DNA of 64,000 bases, taken from contig NC_133774.1 in assembly GCF_003597395.2 (NCBI RefSeq), forward strand, positions 48,704,363-48,768,362, written 5' to 3'. The notes beneath the pieces are model-generated. The model had not been told where the DNA came from. It saw only the letters and a list, made by a program, of their open reading frames with translations, and did not search any database. Origin of the DNA: Chelonoidis abingdonii. Taxonomy: Eukaryota > Chordata > Testudines > Testudinidae. Positions 34,205 through 45,720 of the stretch are shown in pieces. The translations under genes and the position numbers were made by a program. How positions within the stretch are numbered: position 1 is the first letter of the stretch; every line of letters starts with the position of its first letter.

Positions 34205-34340
34205 ATTTAGTAGTAGTAATAATAGTAGTATTGCTTTTATGGTAACACCTAGGATCAGGATCCCAGTCTAGTAAGCACTGTATAAACATAATACAGTCTC
34301 TGCCCAAAGGAACTCGCAATCTAATTATAAATCAAAAGAC
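34205..34340 (+). repeat. Old interspersed repeat with TAG microsatellite
   Basis: A (TAG/TAA)n run at 34207-34232 leads into 'aacacctaggatcaggatcccagtctagtaagcactgtataaacataatacagtctctgcccaaagg'. This piece has relatives near 15680, 17310 and 49570. Function unknown; probably the 3' part of an ancient LINE or SINE. Confidence 0.5.
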
Positions 34341-34830
34341 AAAAAATAGATACAACAAACAGATGGCAGGGAGAGGGGCCACAATGACAAAGCCCATACC
34401 GTTGCTAGGCTACCTAGTGCACCAGAGGTATTTACAACAATCATTCCTATTGTTCTTAATTCTACTGGCCACAGATTTGTCATTGATCTATTTAGCTTCC
34501 CTTATCAATTGTCTACATTTCATATCTTCTAATTAAAAGCCATTGCTATCAACTTCCCCTTCTCTCCCATATTTAAAATTATGTACTTGCTTTTTTTACT
34601 TCCTTTCATAAACAGAATCTGTTTTTAATCTTGTTTATAATACCCATAGCCCATCTTGTAAGGTAATATTTGAGTATTTGCATTGTAAATCTCTATAACT
34701 GTGTATCGCTAAATAGAAGACAAGCATTGACTAGTGTGAAATATTAGTCTTCAACAGGTGTTAGGTCCTGCTGGACAAAGGCGGCCTATTGACACCAGAC
34801 AAACTATTGTGGAATATCAGAAGACAAGAT

Positions 34831-34985
34831 GGAGGGAAGGATAGCTCAGTGGTTTGAGCATTAGCCTGCTAAACCCAGGCTTGTGAGTTCAATCCTTGAG
34901 GGGGCCATTTGGGGATTGGTCCTGCTTTGAGCAGGGGTTTAGACTAGATGATCTCCTGAGGTCCCTAATAATCTATGATTCTAAG
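34831..34985 (+). mobile_element. Tortoise-type tRNA-derived SINE with CR1 tail
   Basis: The head GGATAGCTCAGTGGTTTGAG contains an A-box (TAGCTCAGTGG) and is followed by a B-box (GAGTTCAATCC), as in a tRNA-Lys-derived SINE. A linker leads into a 3' part shared with CR1: 'ggggattggtcctgctttgag', then 'tagactagatgatctcctgagg', ending in 'tctatgattcta'. This is the arrangement published for the turtle/tortoise Pol III SINE, which uses CR1 machinery. AAGAC with weak further similarity flanks it on both sides (34819, 34983). The A and B boxes could still support RNA polymerase III, but no transcription can be shown. Confidence 0.85.
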
Positions 34986-35207
34986 ACTTCATTGATTGCT
35001 TTCCATCCCCTTCCCCACATGAGGAGGAGAGTGTAAATGAAGTTCCCCCCATTAAGTGAGTTTGCAACTCAAAGCAGAAGGGGGAAGGAAATAAAACCCT
35101 CTAACAAGGAGGAATTGGATCATTATGCTGCTTGGACTCTGAGAGGTAAAGATAACTAAGCAAAAGATCTCAGTGCTTAGCCTGTGTTAGTGCAAAAGAC
35201 ATATAGA

Positions 35208-35786
35208 TAGGGCCTTACCAATTTCATGGTCAGGATTTTAAAAGTTGTAAATTTAATGATTTCAGCTATTTAAATCTGAAATTTTATGAAGTTGTGGGGG
35301 AGGGTCGCAAGGTTATTTTAGGGGAGGTTTGTGGTATTGCTACCCTTACTTCTGTGCTGCTGCCGGCAGTGGCATTGCTTTCAGAGCTGGGCAGCTGGAG
35401 AGTGGTGGCTGCTGGCCGGGAGCCCAGCTCTGAAGGCAGAGCTGTTGCCAGCAGCAGTGGAGAAGTAAGGATGACATGGTATGGTATAGTCACCCTTACT
35501 TCTTTGCTGCTGGTGGAGTACTGCCTTCAAAGCTGGTTGTCCGGCCAACAGCTGCCACTCTCTGGCTGCCCAGCTCTGAAGGCAGCACAGAAGTAAGGAT
35601 GGTAATACAGCAACCCCCCTACAATAACTCTGTGACCCCCTCTACAACTCCCTTTTGGGTCAGAACCTCCATTTGAGAAACTGATCTCCCCCCTGAAATC
35701 TGAATAGTATAAGGTAAAAGCACACAAAGATCAGATTTCATGGTCCATGATGCATTTTTCATGGCAGCGAATTTGGTAGGACCCTA
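35208..35786. mobile_element. hAT MITE family B copy 2, perfect 8-bp TSD
   Basis: Ends TAGGGCCTTACC and GGTAGGACCCTA; CATATAGA lies on both sides (35200-35207 and 35787-35794), exact. It is the reverse-orientation partner of the copy at 18395: its right half ('aagatcagatttcatggtcc', 'ccttttgggtcagaacctcc') corresponds to the left half of that copy. The interior holds inverted 'cttcagagctgggc/gcccagctctgaagg' pairs. Non-coding. Confidence 0.92.
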
Positions 35787-36300
35787 CATATAGAGCTTAC
35801 TTATCATAGAAGATTCTATTACTTTTTTAAACTTAACACTGGAACTCATTTGTGTTATATGTGAACCTGTTTTAACCTTGTGAATAGCTCTCTATTTCCT
35901 TCTCCGTACAATAAATCTGTAGATAGTTTCCTATAGGATTGGCTAAAAACATTGTTTTTGATGTGAGATCTAAAGTGCAGTTGACCTAGGATAAGTGACT
36001 AGTCCTTTGGGACTGGGAGTAACCTGAATATTGTTGTGATATTTGGTGTAAGAGTATCTGTCTATCACAAAAATAGATCTATGTGCATAGCAAGAGATTG
36101 AAGTACCCAGGGAGACTGGCTGTAACTCCATGTTTAAGGCTATTCTAGTGCTTGTGGAGTTTACACTTGATAATTGGTTTGTGAAATCTAAATAGAACTC
36201 ACAACCAGTTTGGGCTTTGCGCCCTGGTTCTTAACAGAGTGCCCTAAGGTTGATACCCATGCTCTTGAGCCACTGCGGTACAGCTTGTACCAACACTTAT

Positions 36301-38240
36301 GGCTAGCTTGTCTTGCATAAGCTAGTGTGATAAGACATGTTACATAAAGACTGGAAAATTTTAGTTCCAGCTGCAAGAACTGAATCCTTCTGGTGATATC
36401 AAGTACCCGTTTCACATAGCGGTCTCCTATTTTCCAGCAATTCAGGTTGTCGCTAGAACACTGAAAAAAGACTAGTCATGTTCCTCCATCATTCGACCTA
36501 TGTTTGCAGTGTCAGCTGCAGTGAAGGATAACTGAGGAAAGTTTATGGTTGAGTAAAAATCTGGTGATAACTAACAGACGTTTTCTTGGGTGATGACCCA
36601 AATCAGTCAATTGACCACTTCCTGAAACTAAGTTCCTAATTAGCAAGGAAGTGTACATGAGTGTTTTAAAGATTGTCACAGACTTAGTGTGTATGTGTCT
36701 TGTAACAGGATCCAGTCAAGATTACCGAAAAGTAGCTTTTGAACTGAACAACTTACTATTGTTAACTAGGATTATAGAACACTGTACATGTCTACCCTAG
36801 TTAATAGTTTCATGTTGCCTGTCAAGTTCTAGGTATATAGAGACATAAAATAAGATGAAGTGTGCAAGCTTTTTGAACTGCATTCAGTCAGTCATAAATG
36901 TAAGAGTTTATTCTAGGTAGTTAGGAGTGTTAGTCAGATCCAGGGGCAAATATCATTCCTTGAGAAATAGGTTAAAAGGATTGACTACTATAGATCTATT
37001 GGGAATGAGACCTTGGTGAATTGGAATGTAAGTAATTGACCAAAAATCGTTTTTTTTAATGATCTAGCTTTGATTGGGTTTCCTCTATTGCGTTAGCAAT
37101 ACTGGAGTTGATAAGCAATTGGCACAAGTGAGCACTATTCTGAGGGACTCAGTCAAATACTCTAACCAAGGTCACCTCTCCAAGATAGCAATTAAGTATG
37201 TGTTATTTTTTGTTGTGGTTGTGTAGTTTGACTCTGAAAATTTAAGTGGTTGTATCAACCAATTTTTCAATTTACATAGCCAAATCATAGTCCAATATAA
37301 TTTTTGCCTTCTTATATCCTATTTATTATTTGTTATTGTTAAGGATATTTAATGAACTCCATTAAACTAATCTGAACTATAAAGTCCTTTTTTTTTAAGT
37401 TAAGCAATCAAAATAATAATTAAAAAAACTAAGAAAGGTGATAGGCATAATCAGTTAAACAGCTGCTTAACCAAGGTTTGTTTTATACCCTGCCTTTCTT
37501 ACACAGAATGAGGCATCACCTCATTCTAACAAGATTAATTTTCCAGACATGCATAAGATAGCTATTTCTATAACAATGCAGAAGTTATCTCCAGGGATTT
37601 CCTTACACCGTCCCTGAATTTCCCCAACACCCTCCCCAGTTTTGTAAACTAGTTACATGCAGTGTTGCCAATTTAGTGATTCTTTGGAAATCTGCATTGA
37701 AATTGAAACATGAAGACACACTTTAAAAGCATATAAAGTATGATAAAATACGTGTATCTGAAAAAATATAATAAATTTGAAAAGTATGAACATAGACTAG
37801 CTTCCTTATACATCTGTTGTTTTTATGACAATGTCAGTGCATTCATTTTGGTGATGGTAGCCAACTTCATAATTTCAAATTATGATTTGTAAGCAAAGTC
37901 TAAATGAGCTTTCCCTGACAGCTAGTGATGAGCTGGGGGCTGAGGGAAAAGGCTTCAGGACCAGATTGTATTTACATTCACACCTAATCTACCTAGGTAT
38001 CCAGCAAATAGAGTTGTGTTGCCCAAGTGATAGATTTTGGCTGGGGTTGGGTTACAAATCACTTGAATGTGTGGGTGGGAGGGAATGAAATGTCGTTATT
38101 CTTATTGTACGAGTAAAGGGCAGTAGAACTGTACTTAGCCTGTGCTGATTGAGGGTATCAAGAGAGAGGGTAGGGACAGTTGTTTTGCTTGATGGTCTGC
38201 CTGAGTCACAAGTAGTATTTGACCTGCCCCTCTTCACTGT
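36301..38240. other. AT-rich DNA, no gene seen
   Basis: Nearly 2 kb without a domain-bearing frame or a recognisable repeat. Only short frames occur (37882-38088). Confidence 0.5.
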
Positions 38241-38985
38241 TTAAAGACAGAGCTGATTAGGCTCCATAGATAGTCTTTTGTTTTGTTAAGTGACCACTAC
38301 AGCTGAAATCACTGATAATCAGGTCTAAGTGCTTAGACCTGCTGTGGGACAGTGTTTCTGTGGGAGAGATGGCCCAGCCTGCACTAGTAGCGAGGTTCCC
38401 CCACTGAGAGCTCAGCTGAAAACATGAGAGCTGGGTGGACCTCAAGAGAACAACCTTCAGAGGTCACAGTGGCAGGTGACAGCAGAAGGTGATGACACAG
38501 GGCCATTGGCAACAGAGCGATGGAGTGAATAATGGCACAATGAACAACGGTGGCCAGAGTGGACAGTGAGCAGCTGGAGGAACAAACAGGTGCCTTTTTG
38601 CCCCCCACCTGGGAGGTGAACTCATGTGAAAGCACCTCTGAACTCTGAATCTCCACTGACCAAGGACAACACCGGTGAGTGTTAGTGAAGCTGTTAAGAA
38701 TGCTGGAGACACAACACAGTTCATGCGAGCAAACATGGCTGTTGCATCATACTTTCTATTTAAGCAAGAGATACCACATACTACAAACTGGAGGCCAATG
38801 TTAAGTGCATTGTCACATGTTTATCTTGAAGTTGAACACTGGTCCCGAACAAGACAAGCAAATGTTCACTATCTTACTGCAAGAAACTCAACTGACTGGC
38901 TAGAAGCATGTGGTGAAACAGTGAAAGACTTAACAGTTGAAAAAGTGAAAAACTTTCTTACTACATTCAAAAAATTTGCATACAT

Positions 38986-40366
38986 AGACTCATAGACTCA
39001 TAGGTCAGAAGGGACCAATATGATCATCTAGTCTGACCTCCTGCACAAAGCAGGCCACAGAACCCTACCCATCCACTTCTATAATGTCTTTTGCCCCACT
39101 CTCCCTTGAAGGCTGTTCCAGAACTTCACTCCTCTAATGGTTAGAAACTTCGTCTAATTTCAAGTCTAAACTTCCTAATGTCCAGTTTTGTACCCATTTG
39201 TTCTTGTGTCTACATTGGTACTAAGCTTAAATAATTCCTCTCCTCCCTAATGTTAATCCCCTGATATATTTATATAGAGCAAGCATATCCCCCGCAGCCT
39301 TCTTTTGGCTAGGCTAAACAAGCCAAGCTCTTTGAGTCTCCTTTCATAAGGCAGGTTTTCCATTCCTCGGATCATCCTAGTAGCCGTCTCTGAACCTGTT
39401 CCAGTTTGAATTCATCCTTCTTTAAACATGGGAGACCAGAACTGCACACAGTATTCCAGATGAGGTCTCACCAGTGCCTTATATAACTGAGTACTACACA
39501 CCTCTTATCTTTGCTGGAAATACCTCGCCTGATGCATCCTAAAACCGCATTTGCTTTTTTAACGGCCATATCGCATTGGCGGCTCATAGTCATCCTGTGA
39601 TCAACCAATACTCCAAGTCCTTCTCCTCCTCTGTTGCTTCCAACTGATGTGTCCCCAATGTATATCTAAAATTCTTTATTATTAATCCCTAAGTGCATGA
39701 CCTTTGCACTTTCACTATTAAATTTCATCCTATTACTATTACTCCAGTTTACAAGGTCATCCAGATCTTCCTGTATGATATCCCGGTCCTTCTCTGTGTT
39801 AGCAATACCCCCCAGCTTTGTGTCATCCGCAACTTTATTAGCACATTCCCACTCTTTGTGCCAAGGTCAGTAATAAAAAGGTTAAATAAGATTAGGTCCA
39901 AAACTGATCCTTGAGGAACTCCACTAGTAACCTCCTTCCAGCCTGACAGTTCACCCTTCAGTACGACCCGTTGGAGTCTCCCCCTTTAACCAGTTCCTTA
40001 TCCACCTTACAATTTTCATATTGATCCCCATCTTTTCCATTTAACTAATAATTCCCCATGTGAACTGTGTCAAATGCCTTACTGAAATCGAGGTAAAATT
40101 AGATCTACTGCATTTCCTTTGTCTAAATAATCTGTCACCTTCTCAAAGAAGGAGATCAGGTTGGTTTGGCATGATCTACCTTTAGTAAAACCATGTTGTA
40201 ATTTGTCCCAATTACCATTGACCTCAATGTCCTTAACTATTTTCTCCTTCAAAATTTTTTCCAAGACCTTACACACTACAGATGTCAAACTAACAGGCCT
40301 ATAGTTACACAGATCACTTTTTTCCCCTTTCTTGAAGCTGATGAATGCACCAATGCAAATGGCCAT
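38986..40366 (-). mobile_element. CR1 LINE, 5' truncated, minus, inside hAT gene
   Basis: About 1.38 kb in reverse orientation. The low-coordinate end has the CR1 3' tail with a duplicated ATAGACTCAT (38987-39001) and 'cagaagggaccaatatgatcatctag'. The high-coordinate end encodes [19 protein letters not shown], the reverse transcriptase fingers motif, in the minus frame at 40079-40366, and then stops abruptly, as expected of 5' truncation. The frame is open for 95 codons, less damaged than other CR1 copies here, which suggests a younger insertion. Confidence 0.9.
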
Positions 40367-40476
40367 CAGTCATTGTGTATGTTATCTTGATGTCAGTGGT
40401 AGGCCAGTAGATGCATTTTTAGATGTTCAAGTTATAAAAGACACATTGGCTGCATCTGTGACAGCCCACATCTCAG

Positions 40477-40766
40477 GGTATGTCTACACTACCCGCTGTA
40501 TCGGCAGGTAGCGATTGATCTATTGAGGATCAATTTATCATGTGTAGTGTAGATGTGATAAATCAATCCCTGATCACTCTCCCGTTGACTGCTGAACTCC
40601 AGCTCAGCGAGAGGCAGAAGCAAAGTCAATAGGGGAGCCGCGGCAATCGACCCCACGCCATGAGGATGTGACATAAGTCAAACTAAGATATGTCGACTTC
40701 AGCTACACTATTCTCGTAGCTGAAGTTGCGTATCTTGGTTGATTCCCCCCCCTAGTGTAGACCAGG
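40477..40766. mobile_element. hAT-like MITE family C copy 2, inside hAT gene
   Basis: Starts GGTATGTCTACACTACC and ends TAGTGTAGACCAGG. TCTCAG flanks both sides (40471-40476 and 40767-40772). The host reading frame resumes directly after the duplicate. It is the reverse of the copies at 28085 and 43109. The interior dyad 'gacttcagctacac...gtagctgaagttg' is present. Non-coding. Confidence 0.88.
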
Positions 40767-42110
40767 TCTCAGAAGAGTTAAATGCTTGTCAGTTGGACCC
40801 CAAACAGATGGCTGCTTGTGCATTTGATGGAGCTGCAAATTTCTCTGGAAGACATGGTGGAGTATAAGCTTTGCTCCGAGAAAAGTGTAACTCTAATCTC
40901 TCCTATACAAACTGCAGAGGCCATCTACTCCAACTAGCATTAGTACAAGCTGCAGACTCTTCAAAAGACATTAAAAAAGCTATACATTTAATGTCTTCAT
41001 TATATTCTTTTTTCAGCAAGAGTCCAACAAGACTGAATATCTTGGAAAATATAGATGATACACTAGGACTGAAGTTCAAATTAGTCCAAACTGGGAAAAC
41101 CCTCTGGCTTTCTCATGAGCAATTCTTGGCTGTTGTCTTAAAATTACTCCAGCCATTATTACTGGCTTTGGAAAGTATCTACCAAGATGGAATGGATTTA
41201 AGTAGTGAGACTGGTGGATTACTTTTGCTACTACATTAAGAGAAGACTATTGCCATTCTCTCTCTTGTAACTCTACTGTTGAAACCACTTGGGTCATTAA
41301 ACAATGCCATCCAGGCACCAGTTACAACAGTAGTAAATCTTTGTCCAGCAATAGAAGCTACATTTGGATCAATCAGAGAACTATCCATTGAAAATGTACT
41401 GGAAGAAGCAAAGACTTCAGTCCAGAAATTGACTAATGAAGTTGACTCACTCCTTAAGTGAAGAAGACAAGAAGTGTTTGTTAAGACAACTGAAAAAGTA
41501 CACAGACTTGATTCTTAAAAATCTACAGCAGCAACTACTAGATTCTACTCAACCGTTACATAGCTTTTACAGATCCCTGTCCTGTAAAACACTGACAGTT
41601 GAGTGGAGTGAGGCAATGGGGCTACCATGTGCTCAGGATAGAACAGAGAATTTGAACACAGAGTGTGGAATATCATATGATGAATGAATGACGATTTGAC
41701 TTCAACTTCTTTTTTATTATCACTAGTGGCTTGACCCAATCTTTATGCTGTTTCCTGGGATGAAAGAAATAGGAATTGATCTCTTGCTACTCCCAGTCAC
41801 AACAGCTGCTGTTGAGCATTCTTTTTCATCATTGAATAGAATTTTGTGGTCTGAAAGAAGTCACTTTCTGCCTGATCATGTGAATGAACTGATGAGCCTA
41901 TCAGCTGAAGGAATGGAATTACTAGACGCACGAGAAGCCGCCAAAGATGAAAGCACTGTATTCAAGAAGTTTATTAACAGAGTTGTGCAAGATTATAGCA
42001 AGAAACCAAGAAGGATGTAGATGTCATGCTTCATAGAAGGCTTGAGTAGCCAACTTTAATTTGTGTGATGATTTTAAAATGTGAATTAAATCTAATAAAA
42101 TGGTCATGAA

Positions 42111-43108
42111 ACATTTTTCAGTTTTTACTACGGTGCCACACAGCCCACCTTTACCCTTACAGTCTCACTCCTCATCAGCCCTGACACCCCCTATAAATTC
42201 AAACACCATCCCCCATTTCAATTCCTGGGGAAAACACTGGTTACCACTATTTTATTTATCTAGGCTGTGCTCCAACAAAGCACCTAAGCATATGCTTAAG
42301 TGTTTTGCTAGACAGAAACCTTTTTATTTATTAACTTATCTAAAGTACTCATCATGGTAGTTCAAGTACATTCCAACACTGATGAATCTTTCCTCACAGC
42401 ATGCATGTGAAGTGGAGAATTATTCTTCTCATTTTACAAATGGGAAACTGAGACAGAGAGATTAAGGGCCTGATCCAACACCCACTGAAATCAGTGAAAA
42501 GGCTCCCACTGACTTCAGTGGACATTGGACCAGGCCTTAAAGCAGCTGCAACAGTGGCTGTAGAGCAGCTCCAGTGTAGCTTAGGAGAAGATGGATCCCA
42601 CCCACAAAAGTGCCAGGATCTGTCCCAGCAAAGATTAGATCGAAACTGTCAGCTAAAATGGGAGCCAGTGTTTAGTTTTTTGTCAAAATAAACTTTCACA
42701 AAGACTAAGACTAATAGAAATGTTTTCATATTTCTTTTTAAAATTGCAGCCAAAACAATTGTTAAACAAACATCATCCTGCTGTGTCTGCAACCAAAACA
42801 CTGCAGGACTAGGACCTGAAAGAGAAATCAACTTCGATGTAAAACGCATAATGTAAAACCAGCATAAAGAGCAAAACGTATGTTGGATTTTATAACTCTC
42901 ATCTTAATAATGTAAGATGTTAATTGTTAACTAGATAAGGCAATGTGTTGATTTGAAATACGTAGGTTAAAAAAACCAAAAAATAAGAAACAAAACACCA
43001 CTTATCTGTGCCTGTTTATAATAAGCCTGAAAAGCACTCAAATTTGGTGGCAAACTTCCCAACATTAGGGCAAATTTTTCTTTAACTTCCAGAGTTGGAA
43101 GACATTTA
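42111..43108. other. No gene seen
   Basis: Contains one inverted pair of the recurrent motif at 42466-42540 ('gcctgatccaacacccactg' and 'cactgacttcagtgg...ccaggcc'). Otherwise unremarkable. Confidence 0.5.
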
Positions 43109-43392
43109 GGCCTGGTCTGCACTGGGGGTGGCGGGGGAGGATCCACCTAAGATATGCCACTTCAGCTACGAGAATAGTGTAGCTGAAGTCTAGATATCTT
43201 AGTTCAACTTACCTTGCGTCCTCACAGCTTGAGGTCGATTGCCATAGATCCCCCGTTGACTTTGCTTCTACCTCTTGCCAAGCTAGAGTTCAGCGGTCTA
43301 CGGGAGAGCAATTGGGGATCAATATATCATGTCTACACTACACGTGATAAAATCGATCCCCAATAGATTGATCGCTACATGCTGATCTGGGT
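43109..43392. mobile_element. hAT-like MITE family C copy 3
   Basis: Starts 'ggcctggtctgcactggggg', then 'acttcagctacgagaatagt' and 'gtagctgaagt' as a dyad, 'cctcttgccaagctagagtt', and 'gtgataaaatcgatcccc', ending near 'gatctgggta'. Same orientation as the 28085 copy. Right end eroded. Confidence 0.8.
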
Positions 43393-44575
43393 AAACATTT
43401 GCCTACAATCACTATAGACTAGGAAGTAACTGCAGTATTACATGTATTGTCATGTAAGTTGGCCAATATCTACCTTTTAATGGCAACCACTGTAATTTGC
43501 AATTACTTAGTTTTTGCACTCACTTTTGTATAAATAAATGTAGATTTTGAAAGGGGATGCAAGCTTAAAATTAGGTGGTACAAGTGGAGGAGCTGGTTTG
43601 ATAATTTGGCCTACTATGAATTATCAAGGAGATCCACTGGGTTTGTTTCATAAAAAATATGATAAAAAAAGGAACATCTTACTGGCTCAAGAAAAGCTTT
43701 TTCAATATGTAAGAAGGACCCAACTTTGATTAATGGATTTTAATAGCGTTCAAGTTAATACAGAAGCTCAGATTTTGTTTTGTTGAATAAAAAAAATCAA
43801 AAAACCCAAAGGTAAAAAGTGGTAAAAGCTGTATCTCATTCAACTGTGGGCCAAATCTCTGAATTCAATGTCAGTTTTGCTTGAGTAAGGCAAAATGTAA
43901 TTAACAGGTTGTTCTGCAGGGACACATGTAAATGGGAAAAAAGAAAAAAATCAGTGCTATCCCAGTATCCCCAGGAGTTTTTTTTCTCATTTCCTTTTCG
44001 GCCTCATGAGTTTAATTTAATTATGTTTTCCAGTATATATGAAAATGCCAGTTCCCGATCAAGAGCAGTTTGCTGTTCATATTTTGAAAAAACCCCATCT
44101 ATTTACCAAAACACCTTACAAAAATATTATGACTCTTGGAAGAAGTAGCTGTCTTTATGGATTAACTGCTGCGATTTTATTACATTCTTTAAAAGAAGGT
44201 AAATTATTATAATCTTGTAAATGAGGATTGTGGATTGACAGACTCACTGTCTGACATCAAAGGTGTCACTTAACCTTTTGTGAGTCAGTTTGGGCTGAGG
44301 CCAACCTCTCTGTGTGTGCACCATGTACCCACAAAATCTGTGCTTGCATCTGAATACTTGCACCTCTAGCTACCCAATTTGTGCCTACTTAATATTTTTA
44401 GTGAGTCCTCACAACATGTCTATGAAGTAGCTAAGTAATAATTACCCACATTTTACAGCTAGGACAATTGAGTCTCAGACATGCTAAAAGGTTAGAATTT
44501 TCTAAAGAGGTGCCTAATATCGGGTACCTCAAATTTGGATGCAACAAAAATGTTTGTAGGGGCAGATTTTCAAAG
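43393..44575. other. No gene seen; old repeat at the right edge
   Basis: From about 44390 to the hAT target site lies an ancient interspersed repeat ('cattttacagctaggacaattgag', 'ggggcagattttcaaagg') whose other half resumes at 46843 after the hAT element. Confidence 0.5.
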
Positions 44576-44790
44576 GAGCTGAGCAGGGCCGTCCTTAGAA
44601 CTTATGGTGCCCTAGGCGGGATTATTAAACTGGTGCCCCTGTGCCTGTCTTGCTCTTAGCAACACAAACATAAGCTTGCACTATTGGAAAACTTGCCACA
44701 TGCAAGTTATTAAAACCAGTTTAACTTAATGAAGCACACTGTAATGCTGATGGACTAGCACTAAAAAAGTAGCACTATAGAAAAAATTCT

Positions 44791-45025
44791 NNNNNNNNNN
44801 NNNNNNNNNNNNNNNNNNNNNNNNNNNNNNNNNNNNNNNNNNNNNNNNNNNNNNNNNNNNNNNNNNNNNNNNNNNNNNNNNNNNNNNNNNNNNNNNNNNN
44901 NNNNNNNNNNNNNNNNNNNNNNNNNNNNNNNNNNNNNNNNNNNNNNNNNNNNNNNNNNNNNNNNNNNNNNNNNNNNNNNNNNNNNNNNNNNNNNNNNNNN
45001 NNNNNNNNNNNNNNNNNNNNNNNNN
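44791..45025. other. Assembly gap (N run)
   Basis: 235 consecutive N. It lies inside the hAT element, so the missing bases are probably transposon sequence. The two frames read across it on the minus strand are artefacts. Confidence 0.99.
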
Positions 45026-45720
45026 TCATCATATGACAAAGACAAAGTGATGTCTTGTTTGATTGCAAGAATAGCAAGACCAGTCAAGTGTTCCTGACTC
45101 CTTATAGAGCGGAGATAGTTTTTAATGAGCTTTAGTTTTGAGAAACTCTGTTCTCCTGGTGTTACCGTTACAGGAATTGTCAGTAGAATATGAGTGGCAC
45201 ATCAGAATATACGTCAGCAAGTTTGCTGGTATGAGTAAACTGTACAGTGTCCATCATCGATTTTGCATGTGACAACATTGATGACAGTGTTCTCAATTCT
45301 TCATACAGTTCAAGTCCATTTAAATCAAAACGATCGCTGTGCTTCAGGAGGCTCTCTAGGTCACGGATCCCCAACGCGGTGCCCGAGTGTGCCATGGCAC
45401 CCACAGGGGCCTCTCAGTGCACCTGCGTACTGGCTGGCAGACGAGCATCCGCCAAAATGCCACTGAAATTTGGCAGCATTTTGGCAGCGACGCATCTGGA
45501 TGATGTTGCTTGCTGCTGATAAGCATCATCATCCAGAGGCATCACCACTGAAATGCTGCCGAATTTCAGCAGCATTTTGGCGGATGCTCATCCATCGCCA
45601 TGGTCCTTCATCTGATGACCGCCAGACGAAAAAGGTTGAGGCCACTGCTCTAGGTTCTTGCATTTTGTCATTAGTTGCTCTTGTTTTCCTATTTTGTTGA
45701 ATTTAGTTCTGCTCAGCCCA
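45026..45720 (-). pseudogene. hAT transposase C-terminal fragment
   Basis: On minus, from high to low coordinate: EQLMTKCKNLE (about 45690-45650), interrupted by the MITE; then SLLKHSDRFDLNGLELYEEL (45360-45300); then a frame change at about 45185; then TPGEQSFSKLKLIKNYLRS (45155-45100) and HLTGLAILAIKQ (45090-45055). The last block is the hAT dimerisation signature, here of the ZMYM-type class where the usual form is SFSKLKLIKNYLRS. The codon sequence continues exactly across the MITE when its 8-bp duplicate is removed. Inactive. Confidence 0.85.
45362..45647. mobile_element. hAT MITE nested in hAT, perfect 8-bp TSD
   Basis: CTCTAGGT flanks both sides (45354-45361 and 45648-45655). Ends CACGGATCCCCAACG and GGTTGAGGCCACTG are imperfect inverted repeats. 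The interior contains inverted 'gccaaaatgcca...tggcattttggc'-like stretches and 'catctggatgatg...catcatccagag'. Non-coding. Confidence 0.88.

Larger units (their letters stand above)
34736..36300. mobile_element. Possible LTR retroelement relic with nested SINE and MITE
   Basis: The flanks of the SINE (34831) and of the MITE (35208) appear to belong to one older unit. At 35900-36260 an AATAAA signal (35910) is followed by 'ctttgggactgggagtaacctgaatattg' and other text that suggests an LTR U5-like region. No protein domain was found. Tentative. Confidence 0.3.
38675..42020 (+). pseudogene. hAT-family transposase pseudogene
   Basis: In order: an N-terminal part (38675-38985) with SRTRQANVHYLTARNSTDWL; after the CR1, VSGRPVDAFLDVQVIKDTL (about 40390); after the MITE, CAFDGAANFSGRHGG (40820-40860), the hAT segment with a catalytic aspartate; CRGHLLQLAL (40914-40945), the conserved C..H block; KTLWLSHEQF (41095-41125), the conserved W; and near the end LLLPVTTAAVEHSFSSLNRI (41772-41835), the dimerisation motif, with frames reaching PKKPRRM-like basic sequence at 42017. 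Stops or shifts occur near 40868, 41239, 41461 and 41690. The reading runs cleanly across both insertion points, so they postdate the gene. Confidence 0.85.
38241..42110 (+). mobile_element. Decayed autonomous hAT transposon with two nested insertions
   Basis: A transposase gene in plus orientation extends from about 38675 to 42020 once the CR1 (38986-40366) and the MITE (40477-40766) are subtracted. Upstream sequence (38241-38674) and the 3' AT-rich sequence to about 42110 probably belong to the element, but I did not find convincing terminal repeats, so the outer borders are approximate. Confidence 0.7.

Noticed and set aside
34831..34905. Functional tRNA-Lys gene
   Set aside because: The head is tRNA-like, but it continues directly into a CR1-type tail, which identifies a SINE.
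41545..41739. Minus-strand 64-codon frame at 41545-41739
   Set aside because: Antisense shadow of the plus-strand hAT transposase pseudogene.
44761..45087. Minus frames of about 100 codons across the N run
   Set aside because: Most of their length is unknown sequence; only the 20 codons at the end are real and they belong to the hAT transposase.
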